Below are positions 33,747 through 41,196 of a DNA stretch of 64,000 nucleotides, piece by piece. Below the pieces are notes generated by a model. The model did not search any database. It was not told the origin of the DNA and saw only the letters and a program-made list of their open reading frames with translations. Each line of letters starts with the position of its first letter. Position 1 is the stretch's first letter. The position numbers and the translations under genes are program-made. Source of the DNA: JAVKFY01 sp040223615 (GTDB lineage: Bacteria; Pseudomonadota; Alphaproteobacteria; GCA-2731375); contig JAVKFY010000019.1 of assembly GCA_040223615.1 (NCBI GenBank), forward strand, positions 13,573-77,572. Reading direction: 5' to 3'.

Positions 33747-33838
33747 GTCATGCCCGCCTTGAGCCGGCATCACCGGCCAGCCCCTCGCTTGTCGTCGGCC
33801 GCTGCACCCGGGTCGCGCGACGCCTGCCCGGGATGACG
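33747..33838. repeat. Palindromic intergenic repeat, family 1 (between dehydrogenase and CoA-transferase)
   Basis: It begins GTCATGCCCGCCTTGAGCCG and ends CCCGGGATGACG, the same framework as 16179-16272. It lies within a minus-strand gene set and could attenuate read-through. Confidence 0.7.
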
Positions 33839-33850
33839 ACCTTGGTGCCA

Positions 33851-35023
33851 TCACACCGGGTTCCTCGCCACGAGCTGCTTGGCGATGATGATACGCTGCA
33901 TCTCGTTGGTGCCCTCGCCGATGCACATCAGCGGCGCGTCGCGGTAGTAGCGCTCGATGTCGAACTCTTTCGAATAGCCGTAGCCGCCATGGATGCGCAT
34001 CGCTTCGGTGGCGTTCTCCAGTGCCGCTTCCGATGCGAACAGCTTGGCCATGCCGGCCTCCATGTCGCAGCGCTCGCCACGGTCGTAGGCCAGCGCGGCC
34101 TGCTCGACCAGCAGGCGGGCAGCCTCGGCGCGCGTCGCCATGTCGCCGAGCTTGGTCTGGATCGCCTGGTGCTCGCAGATCGGCTTGCCCATGGTCTTGC
34201 GAATCTGGCTGTAGCGCACCGAGTCGGCAAGCGAAGCGTTGGCGATGCCGACGCCGCGCGCGGCGACGTTGATGCGGCCCAGCTCCAGCCCGCCGATGGC
34301 GTTGAAGAAGCCGCGCCCCTCCTCGGCCCCGAGCAGGTGGTCGGCCGGGATCCGGTAGTCCTCGAAGATCAGCTCGGCGGAGTCGATGCCCTTGTAGCCG
34401 AGCTTCTCCAGCTTGCGCGACACGGTGAAGCCCTCGCCCTTCGGGGCGATGAACATCGACATGCCCTTGTAGCGCGGGCTCGCCTCCATGTCGGTCTTCA
34501 CCAGCAGCGCGAAGCACTGGCCCTCGATGCCGTTGGAGATCCAGGTCTTGGTGCCGTTGATCACGTAGCTGTCGCCGTCGCGCACCGCGCGGGTGCGGAT
34601 CGCCTGCAGGTCGGTGCCGCAGTCCGGCTCGGTCAGCGCCAGGCCGCCGCGGATCTCGCCGGCGGCGAATTGCGGCAGGAAGTGGCGCTTCTGCCACTCG
34701 GTACCGAAGCGCTCCACCGCTGCGCACATGATCAGGTGCGAGTTGAAGATGCCGGTCAGCGACATCCACACCTCGGAGATCATGGTGACGATCTTGGCGT
34801 AGGTCGACGCACTGAGGCCCAGGCCGCCGTATTCCGGCGAGATGGTGGCGCCGAACAGGCCGAGCTGCTTCATCTGCTCGACCATCTCGTGCGGATACTC
34901 GTCGGCGTGTTCCAGTGCCATGACCTTCCCGCGCACGTCGCGGGCGAGCCACTTGGCGATGGCGTCGAGGATCTGTCGCTCGTCCTCGGCGCTGGTCTGG
35001 TTGCGCACGATCTGCTCGTTCAT
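33851..35023 (-). CDS. Acyl-CoA dehydrogenase (1)
   Basis: A 390-residue FAD-dependent acyl-CoA dehydrogenase. ALTEPDCGTDLQAI and NGTKTWISNG are the two FAD/substrate signatures, and GEGTNEMQRI carries the catalytic base (about E370). It oxidises an acyl-CoA to the 2-enoyl-CoA and passes electrons to ETF. GAGG precedes the ATG at 35023, which is 4 bp after the MaoC stop. Substrate unknown; the partner genes suggest a branched or dicarboxylic acyl-CoA. Confidence 0.9.
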   Translation of the reverse strand: MNEQIVRNQTSAEDERQILDAIAKWLARDVRGKVMALEHADEYPHEMVEQMKQLGLFGATISPEYGGLGLSASTYAKIVTMISEVWMSLTGIFNSHLIMCAAVERFGTEWQKRHFLPQFAAGEIRGGLALTEPDCGTDLQAIRTRAVRDGDSYVINGTKTWISNGIEGQCFALLVKTDMEASPRYKGMSMFIAPKGEGFTVSRKLEKLGYKGIDSAELIFEDYRIPADHLLGAEEGRGFFNAIGGLELGRINVAARGVGIANASLADSVRYSQIRKTMGKPICEHQAIQTKLGDMATRAEAARLLVEQAALAYDRGERCDMEAGMAKLFASEAALENATEAMRIHGGYGYSKEFDIERYYRDAPLMCIGEGTNEMQRIIIAKQLVARNPV

Positions 35024-35027
35024 GGCC

Positions 35028-35558
35028 TCATCCTCCGCCCTGGGCGGCTTCGATCCTGTCTTCAACGCCGTGCCCGCGCTTCGGCACCAGCATGGAGCGG
35101 CGGAACTGCATCACCAGCACGCCACCCTGCTTGTATCCGCGGGTTTCCACCGTAACGATGCCCTGCGTGGGACGCGACTTCGACTCGCGCTTGTCCAGCA
35201 CCTCCGACTCCGCCGACAGCGTGTCGCCGTTGAACACCGGGGCGGGCAGCGTGATGTCGGTCCACCCGAGGTTGGCGATCGCCTTCTGGCTGACGTCGGA
35301 AACCGTCATGCCGGCGACGATGGCCAGCGTCAGGGTGGAGTTGACCAGCGGCTGGCCGAACTCGGAATGCTTGGCGTATTCGCGGTCGAAATGCACCGGA
35401 TGCTGGTTCATGGTCAGCAGCGTGAACCAGGTATTGTCGGCCTCGGTGACGGTCCGGGCCGGACGGTGCTCGTAGATCGCGCCGATTTCGAAATCCTCGA
35501 AATAGCGGCCATAGGACTCGCGGTAGCGGTTCTCGGCCACCTTGATCGATTCCGGCAT
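35028..35558 (-). CDS. MaoC-like enoyl-CoA hydratase (1)
   Basis: A 176-residue hot-dog-fold hydratase of the MaoC family. The hydratase-2-like region ADNTWFTLLTMNQHPVHFD supplies the Asp/His pair, and PLVNSTLTLAIVAGM follows. It hydrates a trans-2-enoyl-CoA and would act after the neighbouring dehydrogenase. AAGGAG lies 6 nt before the ATG at 35558. It resembles mesaconyl-CoA hydratases in layout, but substrate assignment is inference. Confidence 0.85.
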   Translation of the reverse strand: MPESIKVAENRYRESYGRYFEDFEIGAIYEHRPARTVTEADNTWFTLLTMNQHPVHFDREYAKHSEFGQPLVNSTLTLAIVAGMTVSDVSQKAIANLGWTDITLPAPVFNGDTLSAESEVLDKRESKSRPTQGIVTVETRGYKQGGVLVMQFRRSMLVPKRGHGVEDRIEAAQGGG

Positions 35559-35568
35559 GAAAGACTCC

Positions 35569-36429
35569 TTACACGGGCGCGGGTTCGTGCGCGGCCCAGG
35601 CGGCGGCGATCTCGGCGCGGGTCGCCAGCCAGACGTCGGGGTGCCGGCGCACGTGGCGCAGGAAGCCCTCGAAGGCACCGATCCGGCCGGGCCGGCCGAT
35701 GATCCGCAAGTGTAGCCCCAACGACATCATCCGCGGCTGTTCGGCGCCCTCGTCATAGAGCACGTCGAAGGTGTCGCAGGCATATTTCAGCCACTGATCG
35801 GGGGTGAGCGCCGGCGCGGTCCAGAACTTCATGTCGTTGCTGTCCACGGCATAGGGCAGGATCAGGATCGGCTTGCCGTCGACCACGTCCCAGAACGGGC
35901 GGTCGTCGGAATAGTCGTCCATATGATAGCCGAAGCCTTCCTCGATCAGCAGCCGGCGGGTGTTCTCGGTCAGCAGGTAGCGCGACAGCCAGCCGGCCGG
36001 GCGTTTCCCGGTGCTGGCCTCGATCGAGTCGGCGGCCTTGCGGATGAAGTCGCGCTCGGCCGCCTCGTCCATGTGGAACTGGTGTATCCAGCGCCAGCCG
36101 TGGCTACACACCTCGTGGCCGCCCGCGACGATGGCCCGGGCCAGGTCGGGCGCGCGCTCCAGGCTGAGCGCGGCGGCGGTGAACGTCGCCGGCACGCCGT
36201 ATTTCGACAGCAGCGCCATGATCCGCGGCGCGCCGGCCTTGATGCCGTAGGCGTAGTTGCTCTCGTTGCCGTAGTTGCGGATCGGCTTGCCGAGCGCGAT
36301 GCCGAGCTCGTCGACCGGTTCGGGGCGCTTGTCGCCCTCGGCGACCGACTGCTCCGAACCCTCCTCGACATTGACTACGACCGAGACCGCCAGCCTGGCG
36401 CCGCCCGGCCATACGTTACTGGTACCCAT
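35569..36429 (-). CDS. Polysaccharide deacetylase/allantoinase-like (PuuE-type) protein
   Basis: A 286-residue NodB-homology-domain protein of the PuuE/peptidoglycan-deacetylase-like subgroup. It has VVVNVEEG for the first metal-site strand, ATFTAAALSLERAPDLARAI, the SHGWRWIHQF metal/His loop and HLRIIGRPGR near the C-terminus. It lacks a signal peptide, so an intracellular amidohydrolase or deformylase role fits better than cell-wall deacetylation. It is first in the cluster with MaoC, acyl-CoA dehydrogenase and CoA-transferase genes (10 bp before MaoC). Confidence 0.8.
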   Translation of the reverse strand: MGTSNVWPGGARLAVSVVVNVEEGSEQSVAEGDKRPEPVDELGIALGKPIRNYGNESNYAYGIKAGAPRIMALLSKYGVPATFTAAALSLERAPDLARAIVAGGHEVCSHGWRWIHQFHMDEAAERDFIRKAADSIEASTGKRPAGWLSRYLLTENTRRLLIEEGFGYHMDDYSDDRPFWDVVDGKPILILPYAVDSNDMKFWTAPALTPDQWLKYACDTFDVLYDEGAEQPRMMSLGLHLRIIGRPGRIGAFEGFLRHVRRHPDVWLATRAEIAAAWAAHEPAPV

Positions 36430-36572
36430 CTGCCTCTCGATATGCCCCGAGCAGACTCCCGCCGACCGGGCGCCGCGTCAACCGGTCCCAGGTGTCGGGA
36501 AAATTGACATTCTTTGTACCCAAAAAATGCCCCCACCATCCTAACTAACTGATTTTTTTAAATTTATCTGTC

Positions 36573-36588
36573 TGGCAAGCAAATTGCT
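36573..36588 (+). promoter_or_regulatory. Sigma-54 (-24/-12) promoter of the second PEP-CTERM gene
   Basis: TGGCAAGCAAATTGCT matches the sigma-54 consensus with one mismatch and has the required GG-N10-GC spacing. It lies in an AT-rich stretch about 104 bp before the ATG at 36692. Also in this 262-bp spacer is a TTGACA at 36504-36509 without a good -10. Confidence 0.7.
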
Positions 36589-36691
36589 TGACCTGCTGCC
36601 AACTGAGGCCGCTGCCAATGCGGCCCAAGGGAAAGCATCGCATCGTGCTATTCGGGCCCGGAAATTCCGGGCGGGAGCAGGGAACGATACG

Positions 36692-37618
36692 ATGAAGAAG
36701 CTTCTCCTCGCGACGGCCCTCGTCGCACTCAGCAGCCCGGCCTATGCGGGCTTGGTTTTCACCAGTTTCGAAGACGGCGACACGGTTGCGATACCGGGCG
36801 CCAATCAGCACGCCGTCAACGGCGCGGATATGGCCGGCCTGGACGTCACCATCAACTTCGGTAGCGGCGGCTCGTCTTCGGCGATTTGGGGCGTGCTTGG
36901 CGATCCCGTGAACGGCGTTGGCGCGGCGACCGCGCCGGGCGACCCGGTATTGCTCATCCCGCCGGTGCCGGGCGGCGGCGGCGTCGTCTTCGGCGCGGAG
37001 GTGCCGGAGTGGATTCTGGTGCAGGGTGGCGACACCTTCAATCTGCCATGGATTTTCAGCTACTTCGGCGACGACGTTGTGACCAGCATCGTGATCAACG
37101 GCGAGAATGCCGGGATCCTGTTCGACGTGCCGGTGCCGACGGAACGCGACTTGATCGCCTTGAACGCGACCGGCGAAGGCGACGCCGTGAACCAGGGCAC
37201 CGCCAACTCCGGCGACGGCACGCTCTACACAGATGTCAGCGACCAGTTCCCGCCTGAGCAGGTGCAGCAGTCGACGCCGGACTACAACGTGTTCTACCGC
37301 GATCGCGCGATCGCGCCCGACAGTTTCTTCGACGTCTTTTTCGAGATCGAGATCGCCTTCGGGCAGGACGGTCTCGACTGGGATACCGATCGCGACGCGG
37401 TGCCGGGCGAGACCCGCCCGGGCAACGATCAGGAGTGCGCCGCGGCGCAGCAGGCGTTCCCCTGTGATGTGACCGACTACTTCTTCCCGGCGCAGTTCGC
37501 CTTCCTGGCGGATACCGACCTGGTCGGCGATCCGGTCCCGGAGCCGGCCACGCTCGGCCTGCTGGGCTTGGCAATCGCCGGTCTGGGTGCCGCGGCTCGC
37601 CGGCGCCGCAACGCCTAA
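36692..37618 (+). CDS. PEP-CTERM sorting-domain exported protein (2)
   Basis: A 308-residue secreted protein. It has a signal peptide MKKLLLATALVALSSPAYA (1-19), a beta-rich acidic mature part and the sorting tail VPEPATLGLLGLAIAGLGAA plus RRRRNA. It would be processed by an exosortase. The mature part shows no family I recognise. GGGAGCAGGGA precedes the ATG. A sigma-54 promoter lies upstream and a strong terminator downstream, so it is probably a single-gene transcript. Confidence 0.9.
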   Translation: MKKLLLATALVALSSPAYAGLVFTSFEDGDTVAIPGANQHAVNGADMAGLDVTINFGSGGSSSAIWGVLGDPVNGVGAATAPGDPVLLIPPVPGGGGVVFGAEVPEWILVQGGDTFNLPWIFSYFGDDVVTSIVINGENAGILFDVPVPTERDLIALNATGEGDAVNQGTANSGDGTLYTDVSDQFPPEQVQQSTPDYNVFYRDRAIAPDSFFDVFFEIEIAFGQDGLDWDTDRDAVPGETRPGNDQECAAAQQAFPCDVTDYFFPAQFAFLADTDLVGDPVPEPATLGLLGLAIAGLGAAARRRRNA

Positions 37619-37642
37619 GCGACTGACACATAACGCCTTTCG

Positions 37643-37675
37643 AAGGGCGGTGGGGTTTCGGCCCCGCCGCCCTTT
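37643..37675 (+). terminator. Rho-independent terminator after the PEP-CTERM gene
   Basis: The stem AAGGGCGGTGGGG / CCCCGCCGCCCTT (13 pairs, one G-T) has a TTTCGG loop and is followed by TTCACTTTTCC, 25 bp after the stop. Confidence 0.8.
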
Positions 37676-37830
37676 CACTTTTCCACAGCTGTGGTGACAT
37701 TGGTCACAGCATGGTTAAGGCGAATTACCCATATCTGACATGTTCGTCGCGGATCGGGCCAGCGCGGCGGCGAAACGAATAAAGAGGGAACGGCGCCAAA
37801 AACGGTGCCGCCAGCAGATAGGGCCAAGCC

Positions 37831-38718
37831 ATGTCCGCCACAGCCGCCGCCATGCAACCCGCGGTCGACGCGTTCTATAACCGGTTCATCGCCTGGGCGA
37901 TGGCCGCGCCGGACGTCCGCGCCGTGATCCAGATCGGCGAATTCGACCGCAAAGCCACCAATTCCCCAGCCTGGTCGGATGTCGACCTGCTGATCGCCAC
38001 CACGCAGCCGCAGCGCCGGCTGGCCGAAACCGACTGGCTGGCGCGCCTGGGCCAGCCGGTGATGACCTTCATCGAGAGCGCCGGGCTGGCCGACGAGTCG
38101 CAACGCCGCGTGGTGTTCGACGACGGCATTGACCTGGACCTGGTGCCGGTCACCACCTCCCGGCTGCGCCACTGGGTCGACATGGGCGTGGCGGAGGACC
38201 AGTCGGCGACCGGCGGGCGCGGCTATCGCGTGCTGGTCGACAAGGAAGATTTCGCACCGCGCCTGGCCGAACGCGAGGGCGTCGGCGACGCCAGCGGCCG
38301 GGCCGAACTACCCGACCGGGTGCAATTCGGCGAGAGCGTCCGCGACTTCTGGTACCAGGCCGGGCGCTGCGCCAAGCTGGTCGGCCGCGGCGACCTGTGG
38401 ACCGCGCGCGCCTGCTGCGACGTCTACATGAAACGATTGTTGCTCAGGGTGCTGGCCTGGCAGACCAAGGTGCGCCACGGCGACGATACCGAGACCTGGT
38501 ACGAGGGCCGCAACCTGGAGCGCTGGGCCGACGACGACCAGATCGACGCCCTGGGCGAGACCTTCGCGCGCTACGACAAGGACGACATCGTGCGCGCGCT
38601 GTTCGCCACCATGGCGCTGTTCTCGGCGGCCGCGCACGAAGCCGCCGGCGGCCTCGGCTATCGCTACCTGGAAGAGGCCGAGAGCGCCGCCACCGCGACG
38701 ATCCAGCGCGCGCTGTAG
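37831..38718 (+). CDS. Aminoglycoside 6-adenylyltransferase-like (AadK/AadE) nucleotidyltransferase
   Basis: A 295-residue protein of the streptomycin-adenylyltransferase family. The N-terminal nucleotidyltransferase part has WSDVDLLI (D50 and D52, the metal-binding pair) and FDDGIDLDLVPV with the third carboxylate, followed by an all-helical substrate domain with FWYQAGRCAKLVGRGDLW and ACCDVYMKRLLLRVLAW. Family members inactivate streptomycin; chromosomal environmental copies may have other substrates. GC content is like its neighbours, so recent acquisition is not obvious. Confidence 0.8.
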   Translation: MSATAAAMQPAVDAFYNRFIAWAMAAPDVRAVIQIGEFDRKATNSPAWSDVDLLIATTQPQRRLAETDWLARLGQPVMTFIESAGLADESQRRVVFDDGIDLDLVPVTTSRLRHWVDMGVAEDQSATGGRGYRVLVDKEDFAPRLAEREGVGDASGRAELPDRVQFGESVRDFWYQAGRCAKLVGRGDLWTARACCDVYMKRLLLRVLAWQTKVRHGDDTETWYEGRNLERWADDDQIDALGETFARYDKDDIVRALFATMALFSAAAHEAAGGLGYRYLEEAESAATATIQRAL

Positions 38719-38856
38719 GTCACGAGTTCCCTCCGACTGACCCTCGCACCCGGGCTGGCCTGCGTCCGAACCACTGATTGCCGGCGACTTCCGAAGCGTG
38801 CCGCCAAGCGGTGCACACCGCCGCCTATTCCCGTACCAAAGAAGCCCAAGTCCGTA

Positions 38857-38885
38857 TTGCGGGCGGGGCATAACCTTCTCATAAT
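38857..38885 (+). promoter_or_regulatory. Candidate sigma-70 promoter for the low-GC membrane gene
   Basis: A TTGCGG (38857-38862) and a CATAAT (38880-38885) are 17 bp apart in a locally AT-rich stretch, 39 bp before the ATG. Confidence 0.4.
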
Positions 38886-38924
38886 ATTTACATAACAAGA
38901 AGGTAGCTATTGGGAAGGAAGGCA

Positions 38925-39467
38925 ATGGACGATAGTGAAGCTACGAGAAGTACCAAAGATGGCCCACTCTTCGAACAGCTAACAACCAGCGAGAAGATCG
39001 GCATCTTGACGACTCACCTGCAGATACAGGCGAATAATCTCCACTACCTGACTTCAGTGGATCTCAGAGTATTTGGCGGATTCATCGCAATTCAGCTCAT
39101 TCTCGGGGGGTGGCTTGCCGCCGCTCCGGATAACGTCGATCTGGTTCTGGCTGCCTGCATCATCGAAATCGACACGGCGCTGACCTACCTTTGCAGCAAG
39201 ATGTTGCATCATGATCGACGCCGCAGGGGCGAAGTCGTAAAAACGCTCGACACGACAAACGAAGCTCTAGGCTTGGAGGCAGTCGGCGTTTATCTACCCG
39301 GAAAGAAGATCAATCCCGACTACGAATTCACCCCTTGGCGGTCGATCTATATCAAGGCCATCGGCGTCGCCTACCTCGGAATACTGCTCATTTTCGTCAG
39401 AAACTGGATATTCGACGAACAGGATCGGTTTCTAGTCGTCTACAACTCGATGGGCTCGGTTATGTAG
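38925..39467 (+). CDS. Three-helix membrane protein of unknown function, lower GC
   Basis: A 180-residue protein with predicted transmembrane helices at about 54-72 (VFGGFIAIQLILGGWLAAA), 76-98 and 145-165 (KAIGVAYLGILLIFVRNWIF), and a charged cytoplasmic N-terminus. No family was recognised. Base composition and codon use differ from the surroundings (more A/T at third positions), and the 200 bp before it are also AT-rich, suggesting horizontal transfer. AAGGAAGG precedes the ATG. The topology is vaguely like small two- to three-helix effectors of defence systems, but nothing else supports that. Confidence 0.7.
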   Translation: MDDSEATRSTKDGPLFEQLTTSEKIGILTTHLQIQANNLHYLTSVDLRVFGGFIAIQLILGGWLAAAPDNVDLVLAACIIEIDTALTYLCSKMLHHDRRRRGEVVKTLDTTNEALGLEAVGVYLPGKKINPDYEFTPWRSIYIKAIGVAYLGILLIFVRNWIFDEQDRFLVVYNSMGSVM

Positions 39468-39513
39468 GTAGAGCACATCTCGTGTCGCTACGGCGCTTCG
39501 ATCGGTTGACGTC

Positions 39514-39969
39514 CTATTCGGGCCGGCCAGCCATGATGCGCAGCGGGTTGTAGGTCAGCACCGTCTCGCCGTTCTGGTTCACCACCTTGTTCATGGTGCG
39601 GACCTTGCCGCGACCCTTGGAGGTGGCGGAGACCTCGGTGACCTCGAACTCGACGTGGATGGTGTCGCCGGCCCGGGTCGGGCCCTTGATGTCGAGCGTC
39701 ATGTTCAGGAACGCCAGGCCGGTGTGCTGCATCGTCGCGTGCACCAGCAACCCTTCGGCGAAGGAATAGACCAGCGCGCCGGGCGCCACGCGGCCCATGT
39801 TCGGCGCGTGCTCCCTGAGATATTCCAGGTCGGTGAACAGCACCTCGGTCATGCCGGTGACGCCGACGAAGTTCACGATGTCGGCCTCGGTCACGGTGCG
39901 CCCGATGGTGCGGAATTGGTCGCCGACCTTGAGGTCGTTCCAGTACAGGCCCAGGCCCAGCATTTTCAT
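39514..39969 (-). CDS. MaoC-like hydratase (2)
   Basis: A 151-residue hot-dog-fold protein. It has TVTEADIVNFVGVTGMTEVLF (catalytic Asp/His-type segment, here without the usual His), then GRVAPGALVYSFAEGL and the C-terminal VLTYNPLRIM. It is likely a 2-enoyl-CoA hydratase or related thioester enzyme. It overlaps the upstream CoA-transferase gene by 4 bp, giving a MaoC/CoA-transferase/dehydrogenase trio parallel to the one at 32.5-35.6 kb. Confidence 0.8.
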   Translation of the reverse strand: MKMLGLGLYWNDLKVGDQFRTIGRTVTEADIVNFVGVTGMTEVLFTDLEYLREHAPNMGRVAPGALVYSFAEGLLVHATMQHTGLAFLNMTLDIKGPTRAGDTIHVEFEVTEVSATSKGRGKVRTMNKVVNQNGETVLTYNPLRIMAGRPE

Positions 39970-41168
39970 CGGCGCTTCTCCTTCAGCAGCACGCCGTCGC
40001 GCTGCAACGTTTCGATCTCGTCGTCGCTGTAGCCGGCCTCGCGCAGCACCTCGGCCCCGTGCTCGCCGTAGTTCGGCGCCGCCCGGCGGAAACCGCCCGG
40101 GGTCTTCGAGAACGTCACCGGCACCTTGGTGGTGCGCAGCCGGCCCTCGGTCGGGTGGTCGTAGCTGTGGAACATGTCGACGGCCAGCATGTGCGGGTCG
40201 GTTTCAAGATCCTCCACCCGGATCACCGGCGAGGCCGGGATCTGCGCCTCCCGGCAGATCTCCATCCACTCGTCGTTGGTGCGGGTCAGCAGCAGGTCGG
40301 CCAGGTAGCCATAGACCTCGTCGACCCGCTCGATCCGCGTGGTGTGGTCGTGGAATGGCGGCTCGTCGATCTTGTCCGGCGTGCCGACGAGTTCGAACAG
40401 CTTGCCCCACTGCTTGTTGGTGTAGGGCAGCACGCACATGTGGCCGTCCTTGGTCGGGTACGGCTTGCGGTGCGGCGTCATCAGCCGCTGGTAGCCGTAG
40501 CCGGCCTTGGGCGGGTCGAACACGTGGCCGTACTGGCTCTCGACCATCAGCCAGGAGACCATGGTCTCGAACATCGGCACCTCGACGGCCTGGCCCTCGC
40601 CGGTGCGGAACTTGTGCACCAGCGCCATCGACACCGCCTGGCTGACGGTCAGCCCGATCAGCTTGTCGCAGACCACGGTCGGGACCAGGCGCGGCTCGCC
40701 GGTGGTGCGCTCGAACAGGCCGGCCAGGCCGGACATGCACTGGATCAGGTCGTCATAGGCCGGCCGGTCGGCATAGGGGCCGTCCTTGGCGAAGCCGTAG
40801 GCGCCGCAGTAGACGATGTCGTCCTTGACCTCACGCACCTGCTCGTAGCCGAAGCCGAGCCGCTCGATGGCGGCCGGGCGCATGTTGTGGATGAACACGT
40901 CGGCCGTCGCGATCAGCTTGCGCAGCGCCTGCTTGCCGGCGTCGGCTTTCAGGTCGAGCGCGATGGCGCGCTTGTTGCGATTGCCGTTGAGGTAGACCGG
41001 GCCCATGCCGGGCGTGACGTGAGGGCCGGCCAGCCGCATCACGTCACCCTCGGGCGCCTCGATCTTGATCACGTCGGCGCCCATGTCGGCCAGCAGCATG
41101 GAGCCGTACGGCCCCAGCAGCACGGTCGTCAGGTCGAGCACACGGATGCCGGCAAGCGGCCCACTCAT
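39966..41168 (-). CDS. CaiB/BaiF-family (class III) CoA-transferase (2)
   Basis: A 400-residue CoA-transferase. It has the N-terminal GIRVLDLTTVLLGPYGSMLL, NGNRNKRAIALDLK and the candidate nucleophile D139 in PAYDDLIQ. It is only distantly similar to the copy at 32.5 kb, so this is not a recent duplicate. It is 28 bp downstream of acyl-CoA dehydrogenase 2 and overlaps MaoC 2, so the three are co-transcribed. Acid substrate unknown. Confidence 0.9.
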   Translation of the reverse strand: MSGPLAGIRVLDLTTVLLGPYGSMLLADMGADVIKIEAPEGDVMRLAGPHVTPGMGPVYLNGNRNKRAIALDLKADAGKQALRKLIATADVFIHNMRPAAIERLGFGYEQVREVKDDIVYCGAYGFAKDGPYADRPAYDDLIQCMSGLAGLFERTTGEPRLVPTVVCDKLIGLTVSQAVSMALVHKFRTGEGQAVEVPMFETMVSWLMVESQYGHVFDPPKAGYGYQRLMTPHRKPYPTKDGHMCVLPYTNKQWGKLFELVGTPDKIDEPPFHDHTTRIERVDEVYGYLADLLLTRTNDEWMEICREAQIPASPVIRVEDLETDPHMLAVDMFHSYDHPTEGRLRTTKVPVTFSKTPGGFRRAAPNYGEHGAEVLREAGYSDDEIETLQRDGVLLKEKRR

Positions 41169-41196
41169 ACAAAGTCCTCCAGTTGGTTCCTGCCGC

